Origin: Parus major
Taxonomy: Eukaryota; Chordata; Aves; Passeriformes; Paridae
Direction: 5' to 3'
NCBI RefSeq assembly: GCF_001522545.3
Contig: NC_031769.1
Location: forward strand, 11,326,861-11,390,860
Length of the DNA: 64,000 nt
Part shown: piece by piece, positions 36,822 through 49,002 of the stretch
Position numbering within the stretch: the first letter of the stretch is position 1
Layout of the letters: every line of letters starts with the position of its first letter
Notes under the pieces: model-generated
Databases searched by the model: none
What the model saw: the letters and a program-made list of their open reading frames with translations, nothing else
Told to the model about the DNA's origin: nothing
Program-made: the position numbers and the translations under genes

Positions 36822-37817
36822 CTTTTGGGGGATAATATCAGAGGATGGCTACAGGAGATATGCACCTGAGTGCTGTCCTACAAAATAGGTCAGCCAGACT
36901 GGAATGTGAGAAGGATTATTGGGGAGACACAGGTTCTTGGAGATTTCCCTTCCATCCAGAGAAATGAGATGAGAAATTACCCCATCATTCAGCAGGGTTC
37001 TCTAGCCTTCTTCTGCAAATCAGGAGGAAGCTGAGATTCAAAATGAGCAAGCTGATCATGCAAACCCACTTAGGAGGAAGCAGTGTGATGTGCTTGAGGA
37101 TCAAGGTATAGGAAAATAAAACACTGTGACTCCAAATCCGGAAGGCATTTTCACACTGACGAGGTGGTGGAGATGAGTTGTGCTCTTGCTTTCAGCAAGA
37201 CCACATGGTGTGTTTCCACTACATGCACTGAAATACCTGACTGAATTAGAGTGACTGACAGAAGTAAGGTAACAGGATTGAAAGGAGTGTGAGATCCTGA
37301 AACTCGTGGATCCTCTGGAAAATATTCATCACCTGAATGAAACACTTTGTGCTGTAAAACAGCCTTTCTCTACATTAGTCTGCAGAGGATTTCCTCTAAG
37401 GTGACTTAACAGTGTTACTAACATTTCAAGCCATCCTGTGACTTCACCAACATCAGCATTTTCTCATCAGTAAATTTAGTCATAGCTTTTTATGCAGGTT
37501 GTGTTGTTGTTTTTTCTCCCCCTTTTTTGGCTGCTGCTATGAGTATTCTGGGTATGGATGTGATATTCGGGAAGTTGTGCATGTGCAGTGTGATTGCTGA
37601 TATCAAGTGTGCTTCCCAAAAGCACCAGATGCGGTTCTAAATCAAGCTGAGCCTCCAGGCTTTGGGAAGTGGTTGATATCACAGAGCCTCAGGAAGACTG
37701 TAAAGAAGGATGCTGCCAAATGGCACACATCCAATTAGCTTCCTCTGTGGCATATATAGGAGAATTAGGGGAGACTTGTGGATATGGGGGACTTGTGGAT
37801 GTGGATTCTTTGGAGGG

Positions 37818-37864
37818 ATTTTTTTTTTTCTTTTCTGGGTTTTTTTTTTGTGTTTTTTTTTTGT
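37818..37864. repeat. T-rich low-complexity tract
   Basis: Three runs of 8-10 T are separated by CTTTTCTGGG and GTG. On the minus strand this is an A-rich tract. Confidence 0.85.
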
Positions 37865-38077
37865 ATCTAAGGAAGTGTACAACAAGCTATATGTTCTGGT
37901 TAAGTTATATGTCTGATAGCCCTTGTGCCTCAAAGGTCCTGCTGTTGACTCTAGGTAATAATGGTGTTACATTCTTAAGAATCAAAGACACAATATAATT
38001 AGGAGAGGTATTATTTTGTGTTTAGCAGAGCACTAAATTAATGATATATGGGCATGATTCCGCTGGTGCACATCCCT

Positions 38078-38091
38078 GTTACTATGGAAAC
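38078..38091. promoter_or_regulatory. RFX/X-box-like imperfect palindrome
   Basis: GTTACTATGGAAAC matches the RFX half-site pattern GTTNCC/GGNAAC with an ACT for the left ACC. The left half is one base off and the right half is intact. RFX factors bind such palindromes in ciliary and immune promoters. Here there is no promoter or gene next to it, so the function is only a guess. Confidence 0.3.
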
Positions 38092-38874
38092 AATATTATG
38101 TCATGTGAGTCTGTCCTTGGTGTTACTTAGAGCAGCAAGGTTTCAGCAAGCTCCTCATTTATTTCAGAGACCTAAATAGCCGCTTTCTCTGTGTGTGGAA
38201 TGAAATCGGTTTTATTAAAGCTACAAATGTTATATATTCCATTAATTGCTTCTTTTATGTTATCGTGTTAATTTACTTTACTTACATGGAGCATTAGCAT
38301 TAACATAAAACAGATAATTAGTGAACTGCAAATGACTAATGCACCCATATTGTGCAAATTCCTCTTTTCATATTCAAAGCACTACCATGTGCTTCAACTT
38401 CTTCAACCCCAACCATTAACCTCAAGCGTTTGCAGACCAAAAAAGGAGATGGAGTCAGTCCAAGAGGAAACATTCCCAGCTCCAGAAGCACTATCTGCTG
38501 ATTCACAAAGAAAGAATTTCAGAAATGCAGCCTCTCTCCTTCCCCCATCACTTCTCCTCCCAGCTTCTAAATAAAATTAAAAAAAAAGAAACAGTTTTCG
38601 GAAAGATTCCTGCTTGAGGCACATGGTGTCAGGTTCGGTTCTCTGTTTTTCTGCTTGGAAACCAAAGTTCTTTGATCAGGATCGCTGTGATTACTGTCAG
38701 ACAGGGAATTGCCATTTGAATAGGGGTGTATCCTAAAGACTGTTACCAGATTAGAGTCTGATAATTTTGATTTATTGTTCTGTTTTTCCAAATGTACTTT
38801 GATTTGCAATAGTAATCTCTGAAATGTCTGGATCAATGTCAGCGCACAGCCCCCTCTCCCAGGTTGAGGAATTG

Positions 38875-38889
38875 CCGGCAGATGGCAGC
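38875..38889 (+). promoter_or_regulatory. CTCF-like core motif
   Basis: CCGGCAGATGGCAGC fits the 14-base CTCF core (CCASYAGRKGGCRS) at all but the third position (G for A). It sits in a GC-richer stretch with CAGATG and CAGCTG E-boxes. Single words like this occur by chance in a window of this size, so it needs conservation or binding data. Confidence 0.3.
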
Positions 38890-41800
38890 TGCCCGCTGCT
38901 GCTCCTCATCATGCATTTTTCATAAAATATGCCAAACTGAACCAAAGGTACATCTACTGTGTGAGTGCTGGGGGGAGGAGGAGAGGAAATGTTTTGCAAG
39001 TCAGAATATACAATTAAAGGAAAATGCCTTTTTTTTTTTTCTTTCTTCATAACCTAGATGTGTTAATCAGATTTGTTCTGTTAGTCCTGTTTGTATGAAG
39101 AAATGCCGAGTCCCAGTTACAACAAAATGAATCCCTTCCCCCACTTCAAGCTTTGGATACTTTGGAGAAATACTGCATTTCCTAACTACCAGCTGGTCAA
39201 TCAATTTATCTTGTCACTTACAGCTGGGAAGTTCATCTATTAATAAAAGAGGTATCATGTACCAAAAGACGATTAATGATAGCCATGGATCAACATAGGT
39301 ACTGTACATAAAACCATCCTCCTCCTTTTCCTAAGAAAATAGAATAGAGTTATAGAATAAGAATATAATACAAATTTTTGAATCATCCACTGTTTGCTAA
39401 TTCCTGGAAATACAGGGCAAGGTCCTCAGTCTGTGTAAATCAGTGTATCTCTAATGAAGACAGCTGGAATGACAGTGATTTAGATCAACAGAAAATGTGA
39501 CTCACAGGCTAATCTGCAGTTTTTCTTACTGTTACATCTCTCTCCCTGGAGTCCTTTGCTTTCCAAAAAATTCAATATCACCCACTGCTAAAATGGATCA
39601 TGAAAGGCAAAATAAGGTAAAGAAAGAGATTCTTTATGTGCAATAAAGAGTGACATTTATAATTTCTGAGAAGATCTGTTGCCTTTCTTAGTAATTTCCC
39701 CATTTTGGGTCACTGCAAAAGGTTAACACCTTCTGTGCAGGGAGCTTTCTGCATGCCACAGAGCTGTTCTTTGTCACAGGAAAAGGAAGATAGAGTATCA
39801 TTGTGAATAAATTCTTGTTTTACCTGTGTCCTTTCACTTTGCTCCAGTTGGGTGCAATAATGATGGTCAAAAACCTCATGTGCAGAAATGAACATTATTC
39901 TGAGAAAGAGGCCCGCTTACCCCTCCCCTGTCTCTCCTCATCCTTCAGTCCTCCTTCAGCCTGATTTGATGCTGAGGTCAATGGGAAAAGACCATTGTCT
40001 TGTGACTGAAAATTGGGATCTAAAAGAATGTTTTTTCCCCATCTTTTTCCTCCTTCTTTCTTTCCTACTACCACATCCTCTGTTTTTTGTGATAACAGCC
40101 ACTATCTCCATTTTGCTAGTGACTGAGTACCCCTGATTCCTCAGACGTTAATTTAAACCAAGGAAGAAGATTGTTTTCATGAAGAATGTACAGCTGTGTA
40201 CAGTAGTTGTGCCACATAATGTAAGTTTAATTTATACAAATGGTCCTATTGATTTTATTTTTGTTGTTCAAGCTTTTGTAGTTCAGGCTTTCCAGTGCTA
40301 ATGTAATAAGGGCTGTATGGCAAATAAACCTTTCTGCTTCTTTCTCTCTACTTCAACTCCTTTCTTCTTATAAATATCTCCTTAAAAGTTTTCTTAGCCT
40401 GTTGTCCATTAAATGACCCTGACAGAAACTAATGTCACAAAGGTTCCATCTTTCCATTCCCATTTGCCTGATAGAAAGTGAAATATCTGTTCTGGCTGCA
40501 TACACAGCACAAGAGGACCATGGTTTTACTAAACAAATAGAAAAAATAAGGAGGTCCATATTCCTACCCCACATTTATTTCTTTCCCCCTCCAATAAAAT
40601 AGCTTAAGTGTTAAAGGCCAAATTACCAATCCCATAGGTATTTCTAGGAATAAAAAATAAATACCAATAATACTTGTGTTCCCTTGAGGAAGCTTCCTAA
40701 AATTAAATTCCTTAGTATGCCTGCTTTTCTTCTTTCCTTTCCTCACTGAAGAAAGTTAAACATTGTATTATTTAGTTAAATCATTTTAGTTAGGTCATTA
40801 CTTCAGGCTACGTAGGTTAGATGGTTATGAGTTTCCTTTTGTAGATTTGCTGTTCCTTTTTAGTTACTACTGACAGTTTCCTCATTACCACGGGGCACAT
40901 TCTCATTGGAAGCTTGGTTGTGCAGTGGGTTTTATTAATGGTCTTAATCTGCTGTCGTGTCAGTCAGTGCATTTGCCAAGTGGTGTTACAAGGGTTGACT
41001 GAATCTTGCAGGGAATATGAGAGTGAGAAATGTGAGTGAGGGAAACACTTCCTATAAAAACTGGGGTTTTTGACAGAGGACAGCACAAAAATAGAGAGCA
41101 ATCCTGTGTAAATTCCCCTTAACTTTTTGAATCTGTGAACTTTGAGAGACTCTTTCGGGTTTTGTTAGTAAGCCATTATCCATTTTATTTTCCTTATTTT
41201 TAATAAAACTTAAGACAGACAAAGCCTAATATGGTAGAGCAGGTACTTTGGTAAAAAGTTAACAAGAGTGATACTTTAAAAATTAATGAGATACCTAACT
41301 TGGCATTAGTTGCCTCTTAAAATACTCACCTTTTATACAACTTACCAGAGAGTTCATGTGAAATAAAAATATCTGGACTTTGAATTTCCAAAGGCCAAGG
41401 CAGTTCTTTACTTTGGAGATCTTCCTGTGCTGATTTTTATATTTAAATAAAACATAAATCCTGACTGTTAAGAGGTAAAGTGCTAGTCAGATTATATTAC
41501 TGTGCCTCAGAAACACTGTATGCAGCCTGATCTTCTCATGTATGTAATTCCATTGACTTCAAAGTTTCAAAGGCCAAAAAGAGCTGCCTCTTTTAAAGGG
41601 TAGGAAGCCAACATGAAGAATATTTGAGCCTATAAAGCAAATTCTGAACTGGAAGCTGTCTACCACTGCAGAGCTATGCTTGAGAAGTTCCTAACATGCA
41701 TCCTCATGATGTTTTGCTACAAAAGATTCATTGCCTCAATTTCCTCAAAGGAATAATATTTTACCAAAATATCATCAACATTTTTGGTAAAAAGAGGGAG

Positions 41801-42843
41801 TATTCCTTATATTACTCCAAATAAAGCAGTGGGTCACAAATTAATCACAACATTTTAGACTGAAGCTGTGAACTCTTTATGAGTCTTTTAGGTGAGGAAA
41901 GTTACTGTAGAAGGGGCTAGACATAAATAAAAAAAAGGTAAATTGGAATTGGAGTAGGGAATAATACCAGTCCTCCTATTGTGAAAACAGAACACAAGTA
42001 TCTGAAAGCAAGACCATGATTTCTTGAAGCCTAGAAAATTCCTGATTTGGAGGACTGGGACCTTTCTCATCTAAATGAAATACATTTATTTTATGTTCAG
42101 TCAGTTGTTGACATCTGCTGAAACATCAAAAAAGAGGATGCAATATAACTGTAAACACAGTTGTTTCAGTAGAGATACCTGGTTTTGTATGAACTGATCT
42201 CCAAATTCACCTCTGGGTGGCCACCCTGACAATAATAAAAATACTTTGTTAACAAGCACTAACTCCCACTGCTGGATGTGTCAGGGTCTTTGAGATATTT
42301 TTAAGCAAGCAAGTAACTTGTTTTTTTATTGTTCTTCATAATAATTTAAATTCCATTGGTTTCCAGTCCTTCTTATTCCTTTTCTAGTCAGTCTCCCTTG
42401 CTGCTCTGCAAAGACTCAAGAGGTTTCTGGACTATTGTACAGCAGGCATGACAGAAGGTTAATAATAAAAATAACCCACCTTGACAAATCATCAAATTAA
42501 ATTAAAGGAACTGCCTAATTCTATGTGTTCGCCAAGTAACCTGGCACAAAACCAGGATGAATGGTTACAACTTGCATTAGTGTTTCTTGAAAAAAAAATC
42601 TCAGGTGAGATCTGGGACACTGTTTATCAAATCCTTCCTCCTTGCATCAAATACACAACGAGATGTTGTGACTGCTCAAGTAGATATTCCTCCACCACCC
42701 TTTTCAAAGCCTAGGACAAAGGGAAAGTGTTCTTTGCCTCCTGTTGGCACTGGTGTTAGCAGCCACAGGGCAATGTTAGTATAAGAGAAATCTGGACCAG
42801 AGCCCGAGTCTCCAATACCTCTCACAGCTGACAGCATTCACAA

Positions 42844-42902
42844 TTGGACTTGATCATCCTTGTGGGTGCCTTCCAACTCCAAACATTCTGTGGTTCTGAT
42901 TA
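42844..42902 (+). mobile_element. CR1 LINE 3'-terminal stub, plus strand
   Basis: TTGGACTTGATCATCCTTGT followed by a CCTTCCAACTCC block and CATTCTGTGGTTCTGAT is the terminal 60 bases of avian CR1, including the degenerate ATTCTGTG tail. It is truncated at its 5' side and leads into a TTA microsatellite and then another CR1 in the same orientation. Confidence 0.88.
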
Positions 42903-42936
42903 TTTATTATTATTATTATTGTATTTATTTATTTCC
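42903..42936. repeat. TTA/TTTA microsatellite between two CR1 ends
   Basis: TTATTATTATTATT followed by TATTTATTTATTT. It replaces the expected ATTCTATG tail repeats and separates two CR1 fragments. Confidence 0.85.
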
Positions 42937-43130
42937 TCCAGAGGGTGGCTGGGCACTGGAAGAGGCTCCCCAGGGCAGTGGTGACAGCACCAGCCTGACA
43001 GAGCTCAAGAAGCATTTGGACGATGCTCTCAGGCACATGGTGTGATTCTTCAGGGTGTCCCATGCAGGGACCGGGGCAGATTGTGCTGTGATGATCCTTG
43101 GGCCCCTTTCAACTCAGGATATTTGATGAT
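42937..43130 (+). mobile_element. CR1 LINE 3' end, plus strand
   Basis: GAGGGTGGCTGGGCACTGGA, AGGCTCCCCAGGGCAGTGGT, GAGCTCAAGAAGCATTTGGA, CTCAGGCACATGGTGTGATT, GTGATGATCCTTGGGCCCCT and a tail ending CAACTCAGGATATTTGATGA match the avian CR1 3' region in order. It is 5'-truncated and about 194 bp long. The tail has lost its clean ATTCTATGA units. It lies head-to-tail behind the stub at 42844. Confidence 0.93.
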
Positions 43131-43454
43131 TTTTTGTTGGACCTTGCTTTTCCTTAGAAAATAGAGAATAATCAATCTACAAGGTTTCCAGGTTCAAGCT
43201 CCCCCAGCATTTCTTACAGAAGTCCTGAGTAGAAATAGTGGCCACATCTTACAACCTCATTATTTGTGTAAATTACTGCAGCCTCTGCAGGCTATCAGTG
43301 GATTATTATGCTGCCCATCACCAAAATAATCCTTCTTATATTGCCCTACACAGGACTTTGTAAAGACAGCATTTCCTGGAAGTCATAGGGTTTTCACTAA
43401 ACACTCTCTTGGAGAAGGAAGAGGGGAGTTTAGATATTGTGTGTTTGGCATTGC
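43131..43454. other. Short stretch between CR1 copies, no gene
   Basis: About 320 bases without a recognised feature. It may include diverged 5' sequence of the next CR1. Confidence 0.5.
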
Positions 43455-43983
43455 TCTGTGGGCAACAGGTTGAGGAAGGTACTTCTTCCCCTCTATCCTG
43501 CCCTGGTGAGCTCCATCTGCAGTGCTGTTTACAGTTCTGGTGTTCCCAACATAAGGTCATGGATATGTTAGAGCAAATCCAGAGGAGGCCACAAAAATGA
43601 TGAGAGGATCGTAGCACCTCTCCCGTGAAGACAGGCTGAGACAGATGGGATTGATCAGCCTGGAGAAGGCTCCAGGAAGACATGATAGGTCTTCCAGTAC
43701 CTAAAGATACCAAAAGAGCATTTAGTGATTGGACAAGGGGGGATCTCTTCAAAATAAAGAGAATATTTATTCTCTTGGTTAGATATATGGAAGAAATTCT
43801 TTACTTTGAGGGTGGTGGGCAGAAGTTGCCCAGAGACGGTGTGGATTCCTGGAAGTGTTCAGAGTCAGGCTGGATAGGGATCTGAGTAACCTGGTATAGT
43901 GGAAGATGTTCCTGCACATGGAAGGGGGTTTGGAACTAGAGGATCTTTAAGGTTCCTTCCCATCCAGACTGTTCTATGATTCT
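43455..43983 (+). mobile_element. CR1 LINE, end of ORF2 and 3' tail, plus strand
   Basis: The order of landmarks matches CR1: GGCAACAGGTTGAGGAAGGT, CCCTCTATCCTGCCCTGGTG, CAAATCCAGAGGAGGCCACA, ATGATGAGAGGATCGTAGCA, GATCAGCCTGGAGAAGGCTC, TTCTTTACTTTGAGGGTGGT, a GTTGCCCAGAGA block, and the tail TCCTTCCCATCCAGACTGTT followed by CTATGATTCT. It is about 530 bp and 5'-truncated. It spans the C-terminal part of the reverse transcriptase frame, which is broken by stops and indels. A 138-codon open stretch on the opposite strand is a shadow of this repeat. Confidence 0.94.
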
Positions 43984-44729
43984 CTGCTCTTTCTAGCAAA
44001 GTACCACTTTCCTTTGTGCCACACAGCACATAGCACATGGTTTGAGAGAAGATCAAATGGACCGAGTTCATCACCATCCCGATATTACAAACTCATTTAT
44101 TGCTTTTTGCACTTTTCAGTTTTTCTCTAAAAGCTGCCTGTTTTTGTTGATTGTTTACCAGCATGGGGCAGTGTGAATGTTCTGTGTCATGTGACTATTT
44201 TGAAGTAACAAAAAAATCTAGAACCTTTTTCCTGAATCTGATATGGCCCATTAAGCATGAGGCAACATTCTATTTTTATATCAGTGACATTATTCAGTAA
44301 GTATTAAATTTGTTTTACCACTTAACACATGGTCTGTATTTATGAATTTAACCTCCTTTTAAGGACAACTTGCTTTTCTGGCTGAGCTCCTCTCCTTCTA
44401 TTATTATTACTGGCTTTACAGTTTCACCTACATCTTTTGCTGTTAGGAACACTGTACAAAAACACAGTAAGAAATTAAAAATCAAGTTGTGAAAAGCTAT
44501 ATCCCCACCTATTTAATATTGACTTTGGGTTGTCCTTTTTTTGGCTGAGCTATCTCACTTATATATATTGTTTCCATAGCATAGTTCACGTGGTGCTGCT
44601 CACATGTGAAATGGGGAGATTTTGTAGTTTCTACTGCCAATTACTTTTTTCTTTTTTTCTCTGTGACAGACTGTGTGAGGACAGTTAGGAGTGGAGGTGA
44701 GGCAGAGTCTGGACAAGAAAATTGTGATA
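43984..44729. other. No gene seen between CR1 copies
   Basis: AT-rich, with stops in every frame. Diverged 5' parts of the following CR1 may begin before its listed start, from about 44690. Confidence 0.5.
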
Positions 44730-45352
44730 TGTTCCCTGCAGCACATAATGCTGTTTAGCATTTCTACTAATGGCCTGGATAATGGGACAAAGCATAACCC
44801 CAGCAAAGTTTTCAATTGGCATCAAAATGGGGAGACGACTTGATAGTACAGAAAAGGAATATCAGCCAGCAGGAGAATTAGAAAATTCATAAAGGCCAAG
44901 AAAGAACAGTGCAAAACCCCGAACCTGGAATGGAACCACTCCATACAGCAGTCCAGGCTGGGAAATGACTGTTCAGGTGGCAGCTCTGCCAAAAAGGCCT
45001 GGAAACCCTCATAAATAAACACCTGAACATGAATCAATAGTGAGTCCTTGCAGCCATGAAGGCTAAGAGTAAGGATAACAGTCTTGGCAAAAGAACAACC
45101 ATCAGGGTGAAGGAAAATGTTTTATTTCTTCTACACAACTCTTGGAAGGGCACCTCGGGAGCAGAGTGCTCCTGTAGGAGTGAGCCCAGCAGAGAGTCCC
45201 CACAATGAACCTGGGCTGGAGAATTTACTGTGTGCCTAACTGGACACGGCCTTGAGAAATCCAGGCTAATTTTTAAGTTACCTCTGCTTTGAGTCTGAGT
45301 CTGGATGAGGTGACCTTCCGAGGTCTTGGCCAACATAAATGATTCTGTTCTT
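44730..45352 (+). mobile_element. CR1 LINE with partial ORF2, plus strand
   Basis: GGCCTGGATAATGGGACAAA followed by CCCAGCAAAGTTTTCAATTG corresponds to the CR1 reverse transcriptase segment that normally encodes the catalytic Ala-Asp-Asp. Here those codons have changed to Phe-Asn-Trp-His-Gln in the matching frame, so the active site is gone. Later landmarks are CAGGCTGGGAAATGACTGTT, GGTGGCAGCTCTGCC and TCCTTGCAGCCATGAAGGCT. The 3' end shows GATGAGGTGACCTTCCGAGG and ATAAATGATTCTGTTC. The middle (about 45110-45230) does not follow the CR1 order I know and may be an indel or another repeat. Confidence 0.82.
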
Positions 45353-46094
45353 TATGACTTTAAGTTATTACATAAAATTAAGGAAAAGTCTCATTCAGTC
45401 TAGTACATTAGTGTCAAAAAGACCAATCCTCTTCTGAAAAGACGATATTCATCTATTATTAACAGACACTGCTATTTCAGTATTAATGACTGATAGAGCA
45501 GGCGTTTCCTAGCATTTGATGACCTGTTTGGTGCCTGAGAAGTAGCTGAGAGACCTTTGCTTGGCTTGTCACTTGTTGACATCAAATGACCAACTTGAAA
45601 AGCACAGGTGCTACTGGAAACACAAAGAATGTTTAAAGGAAAAAAATGCTTTAACTGGGCTAAATTCTGTTACGAGTTTGATAATGTCAAGAGAGTTGAA
45701 TATGTGTTACCAAAAGTGGATTTGGGGCCACAAACCTTTTTCAAATAAGTTTTATTTGTTGAATAGCTGAAAGTAGAGCCTCACATTGCTAAGGCTATTG
45801 TGTTTATAATAGAATGTCACATACCTTCCTGATAATTGAAAATCTACTGAAAATCTATTGAATTTGTCCTATAGCTGCAAAGGACTGATGCTTTAAAGAG
45901 CAGGATGGCATGATTCTATTTGCATAATCATACCTCTTGTACAACCTCTTACTTTCCCTTAGCCACTCATTGCTTTCCATTCTACGTATGAAAGATGAAG
46001 CTATTCCATAATATGTGCCAGGTAGGGGAAAAGCTGACTGAGTGAGCTATCCTATGTCTGTTGGAGCATTGGGGGGGTTTGTCCTGGGGATTGT
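45353..46094. other. No gene seen between CR1 copies
   Basis: Ordinary AT-rich sequence. Part near 46060-46094 may be diverged CR1 leading into the next fragment. Confidence 0.5.
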
Positions 46095-46258
46095 TTCACA
46101 GCTCTGCCTGTGACCTGAAGGTGGCAACTCTAATCAGGTTGGCAGATGACACCAAACTGAGACAACATGCCTGAGAAGAGAGCAGCCACCCAGAGGGACC
46201 TGCAGAGGCTGGAGGAGTGGGTCGACAGGAGCTGTGTGAAATCCAGACAGATAAGGAG
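46095..46258 (+). mobile_element. CR1 ORF2 fragment with catalytic ADD box, plus strand
   Basis: At 46139-46159 the sequence reads Leu-Ala-Asp-Asp-Thr-Lys-Leu, the reverse transcriptase catalytic motif of CR1. It is followed, after a one-frame shift, by a segment reading Arg-Ala-Ala-Thr-Gln-Arg-Asp-Leu-Gln-Arg-Leu-Glu-Glu-Trp-Val-Asp-Arg. That is the CR1 stretch after the motif. The fragment ends abruptly near 46258. It is a pseudogene: short, frame-shifted and without the rest of the polymerase. Confidence 0.88.
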
Positions 46259-46559
46259 CATTATCAGAATGCCATTGCCTCTATCTATATTTGTGTGTTT
46301 GGCTAACTGTGCAGGTATATTGGGCTGGGTCAGAATTCCTGTGACATTAAAGCACATGACTTGAGCTAAGCCACGTGCCAGGGCAGATGTTATCTACAAG
46401 GGTATTATATTCAGTGGTAAGGTGCATATTCTGGTGGTTAGCTCAGAGCCATCCCAGCGATGCAATGAACCAGCACTTAGTCTAACCACAGGTACTTCAG
46501 CATGCTGGCAAAACATGCCACCGTGGGAATCCATCTATGTCTGGAACAAAACATGCAGG
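46259..46559. other. Unassigned stretch between two CR1 pieces
   Basis: About 300 bases with no recognised family. It may be diverged CR1 or an unrelated insertion. Confidence 0.45.
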
Positions 46560-46960
46560 ATGTGAAAAAGTCTGTGGGAGGACTTCAGAAAGGGCTACAC
46601 ACATTGAAGGTGTGAAATGGCTTCCCAATGAGATGTGGCAATATAGGCTATGACTCTTCAGTCTGCAAAAGAGCAGCTGGGGTGGGTGTGATAAAGGACT
46701 GTGATGCAGCATGGACAGGACAGAGATCAGTTGTTTACTCTTTCTTTAAAGAGCTGAGTGGCACGTAGTGAAACCAGCATGTATGAGGTTCAAAACAAGG
46801 CAGATTGTTCTTCCTGCAGATGCAATTAAGCTGTGAAATTCCTGATAAAAGAATGATGCAAGTGCTAAAAGTTTCCATAGGTTAAAAGGGTAAATTGATC
46901 CAGGACTATTGGACAGAAAACTGAAGAGTTCCATGATCTGTGCTCAGCTGGTGGCCAGAA
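46560..46960 (+). mobile_element. Older CR1-type fragment, plus strand
   Basis: GACTTCAGAAAGGGCTACAC, ATGGCTTCCCAATGAGATGT, AGGCTATGACTCTTCAGTCT and GTTCAAAACAAGGCAGATTG occur in the order expected for the end of ORF2 in an older amniote CR1 group (the same kind as at 28650). Downstream, AATTAAGCTGTGAAATTCCT corresponds to the widely conserved CTGTGGAACTCCT block. Divergence is high and no frame is kept. It may be the continuation of the element at 46095 or a separate older insertion. Confidence 0.72.
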
Positions 46961-49002
46961 GAGCCTTCCAGGGAAGTGAGCAGTCTGCACTCCCTCTAGG
47001 ACTTGCAGAATTGTGTGGATATCTGACCACCAACAGAGAAAACTGGAATCAGTGTACCTTTTGTGTGCCCACTCATGTATAGTTGTGTGCTGGAAGCAGG
47101 ATCTTGCATTTAAAAGGGAAGACTGTTTACTTAGAAGGTTTATCTGAGTCATGTCAGATTAATAGCATGTGTTTGGAAACAATTCAAAAGAGAGAAATCT
47201 CAGTCAGAACTGTGAAGGAGCAGATCTCATTCTGGAGAAGTGGCATGGCCTGTGGTAAAAGTAAACAAAAGGCTGTATTCAGCTGTGACACTCATGCAGC
47301 ATTCTCTCTGAAGTCCCAGGATACAGGCATGCATCAAATCCAAGGCAAAAATAGATAAGCAGCAAAAATAGATCCAAAGGTACCTTTGTGAGAAGAATAA
47401 TCTTATTCACAGGAAAAGCTGCAGTGTTTGTTGCCTGTATAATCCTTTTTTCACAGAATCCTGAAATATAGATTATACAACCCATATCTAGTTAGCAATG
47501 AAGGGTAATAATGGTAATAATTTCTCTTTAGATGTGATTTTTTCCGGATAATTTGCTGTCAGAATTATTAAAAAAAAATTATTTCTCTGAAGATGACCTG
47601 TTGAAAATGATCACAACCAGGGGTGAAGAGCTGGATTGATAACTTCTATTTCAGTTCCAGGGAATGCCTTGATTTCCATTCCAGCTTGACAAACAAGAAG
47701 CGCAACAGAAGCTCAAATAATGCTTTTCAGAGTAATTTGAGGAAAAGTTTGATTATGTATCCACTTGGTAGGATCATATTTATATTTAACTAGGTCTGAG
47801 AATGGAAAATATATTTAATTGGGATGTAATGATAAATTGAGGTTGAAGCTCTAAATAGCAAATGGTGCAAACACAAATCAGACTGAGTCTCCTGCCTTCT
47901 AGAGATCTGTGTTAAACTAGTGTGTAGATTAAAAAGCAGCTCCTTACTTCTCATCTGCCAGTTATGTACAGAATTCATCTGCCACTGATGTTGAAAATGT
48001 CTGATATATAGCATAAATTATTGCAATATTCAGAATTTTCTGAAGTGAATTTTATAGATAAAGGTACATGGTGGAAAGAATGCAGCTGTGGTAATTTTTA
48101 CTTGTTTGAGATATTTCATTCCAAAGTACAGGTAGTTCTGTGTTAAAGTTTCAAAGCATGTTTCCAGCCATGGCACAGCATTCTTTATAAGAGTTTTTGC
48201 AGATGAATTCCTTGTCCTTGTGGCAGTCCACTGTATAATCCCTGTGCTCCCGTTCCTGCCCTAATGTGCAATTTTTTCTGACTTCCATTACCAGGAAGGA
48301 ATTGTGATATAAAAATTAATTCCTAGGCCCCTGACAGGGAAAGGCCCAAAGGCATTACCCTCCAAAACAACTCATCAAGGTAATTTATTTCCACATTTTT
48401 TTTAAGAGTAAGTGGATACCAGCAGGTAACTTAACTTTTGGTGGATTATAGGACTTCTATTTTGTAGCTGGTGGTGCTAATGATTTATGTGCTGTGTTTG
48501 TGGATGATGTTTTATCAGGCTGAGTTTATATAGGAATTGCATTAGACACTCTGGAAGGTTTAAATTTAGAGGACCACAAAGAAGTACAAAATTCTGGAAG
48601 ACCATGGGGAAAAAAATGTACAGGCAGATGAAACAGAAAATATCAATTATTTGACTTTTTTTTTTCATTGTATTTGTCTTCTACATTGCTTATAACATCT
48701 GTAAATGAATCTAGTTAAAGAAAACTTAAAAGCTGCCATGTACAGGAATTTGAAGATCATTATTTTCAACATTGTACATTGTTTCTCAGATGCAGTTTCT
48801 GATATTATACACCACTCAAATCCCTAAATCATCATAATCTTTAACTCAATTTCCATTTATACCTAAAAAGCTTCTGACACCTGTTTAAACACCAGTATCT
48901 TCACAAATACATAGAAATTTTACTCCTGCTGGGTATCAAGTGAAAGAATCTGAAGTCTAAAATGACACTGAGCTTAACAAGCAGCTCCTAGTGATTTAAG
49001 AA
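46961..49002. other. No gene seen
   Basis: Unique AT-rich sequence. The longest open stretch (91-95 codons near 46865-47358) has no recognisable family and partly overlaps repeat-derived sequence. Confidence 0.5.

Larger units (their letters stand above)
36822..42843. other. No gene seen; possible regulatory stretch 37.9-39.1 kb
   Basis: I recognise no exon or transposon. The longest open stretch is 109 codons at 37669-37998 and runs through a T-rich tract. The part from about 37950 to 39060 has an RFX-like palindrome, a CTCF-like word, E-box words and long AT-rich homeodomain-type stretches, so it is the most plausible place here for a cis-regulatory element. Confidence 0.45.

Noticed and set aside
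43336..43752. 138-codon open stretch on the minus strand
   Set aside because: It is antisense to a plus-strand CR1 copy, so it is a shadow of the repeat.
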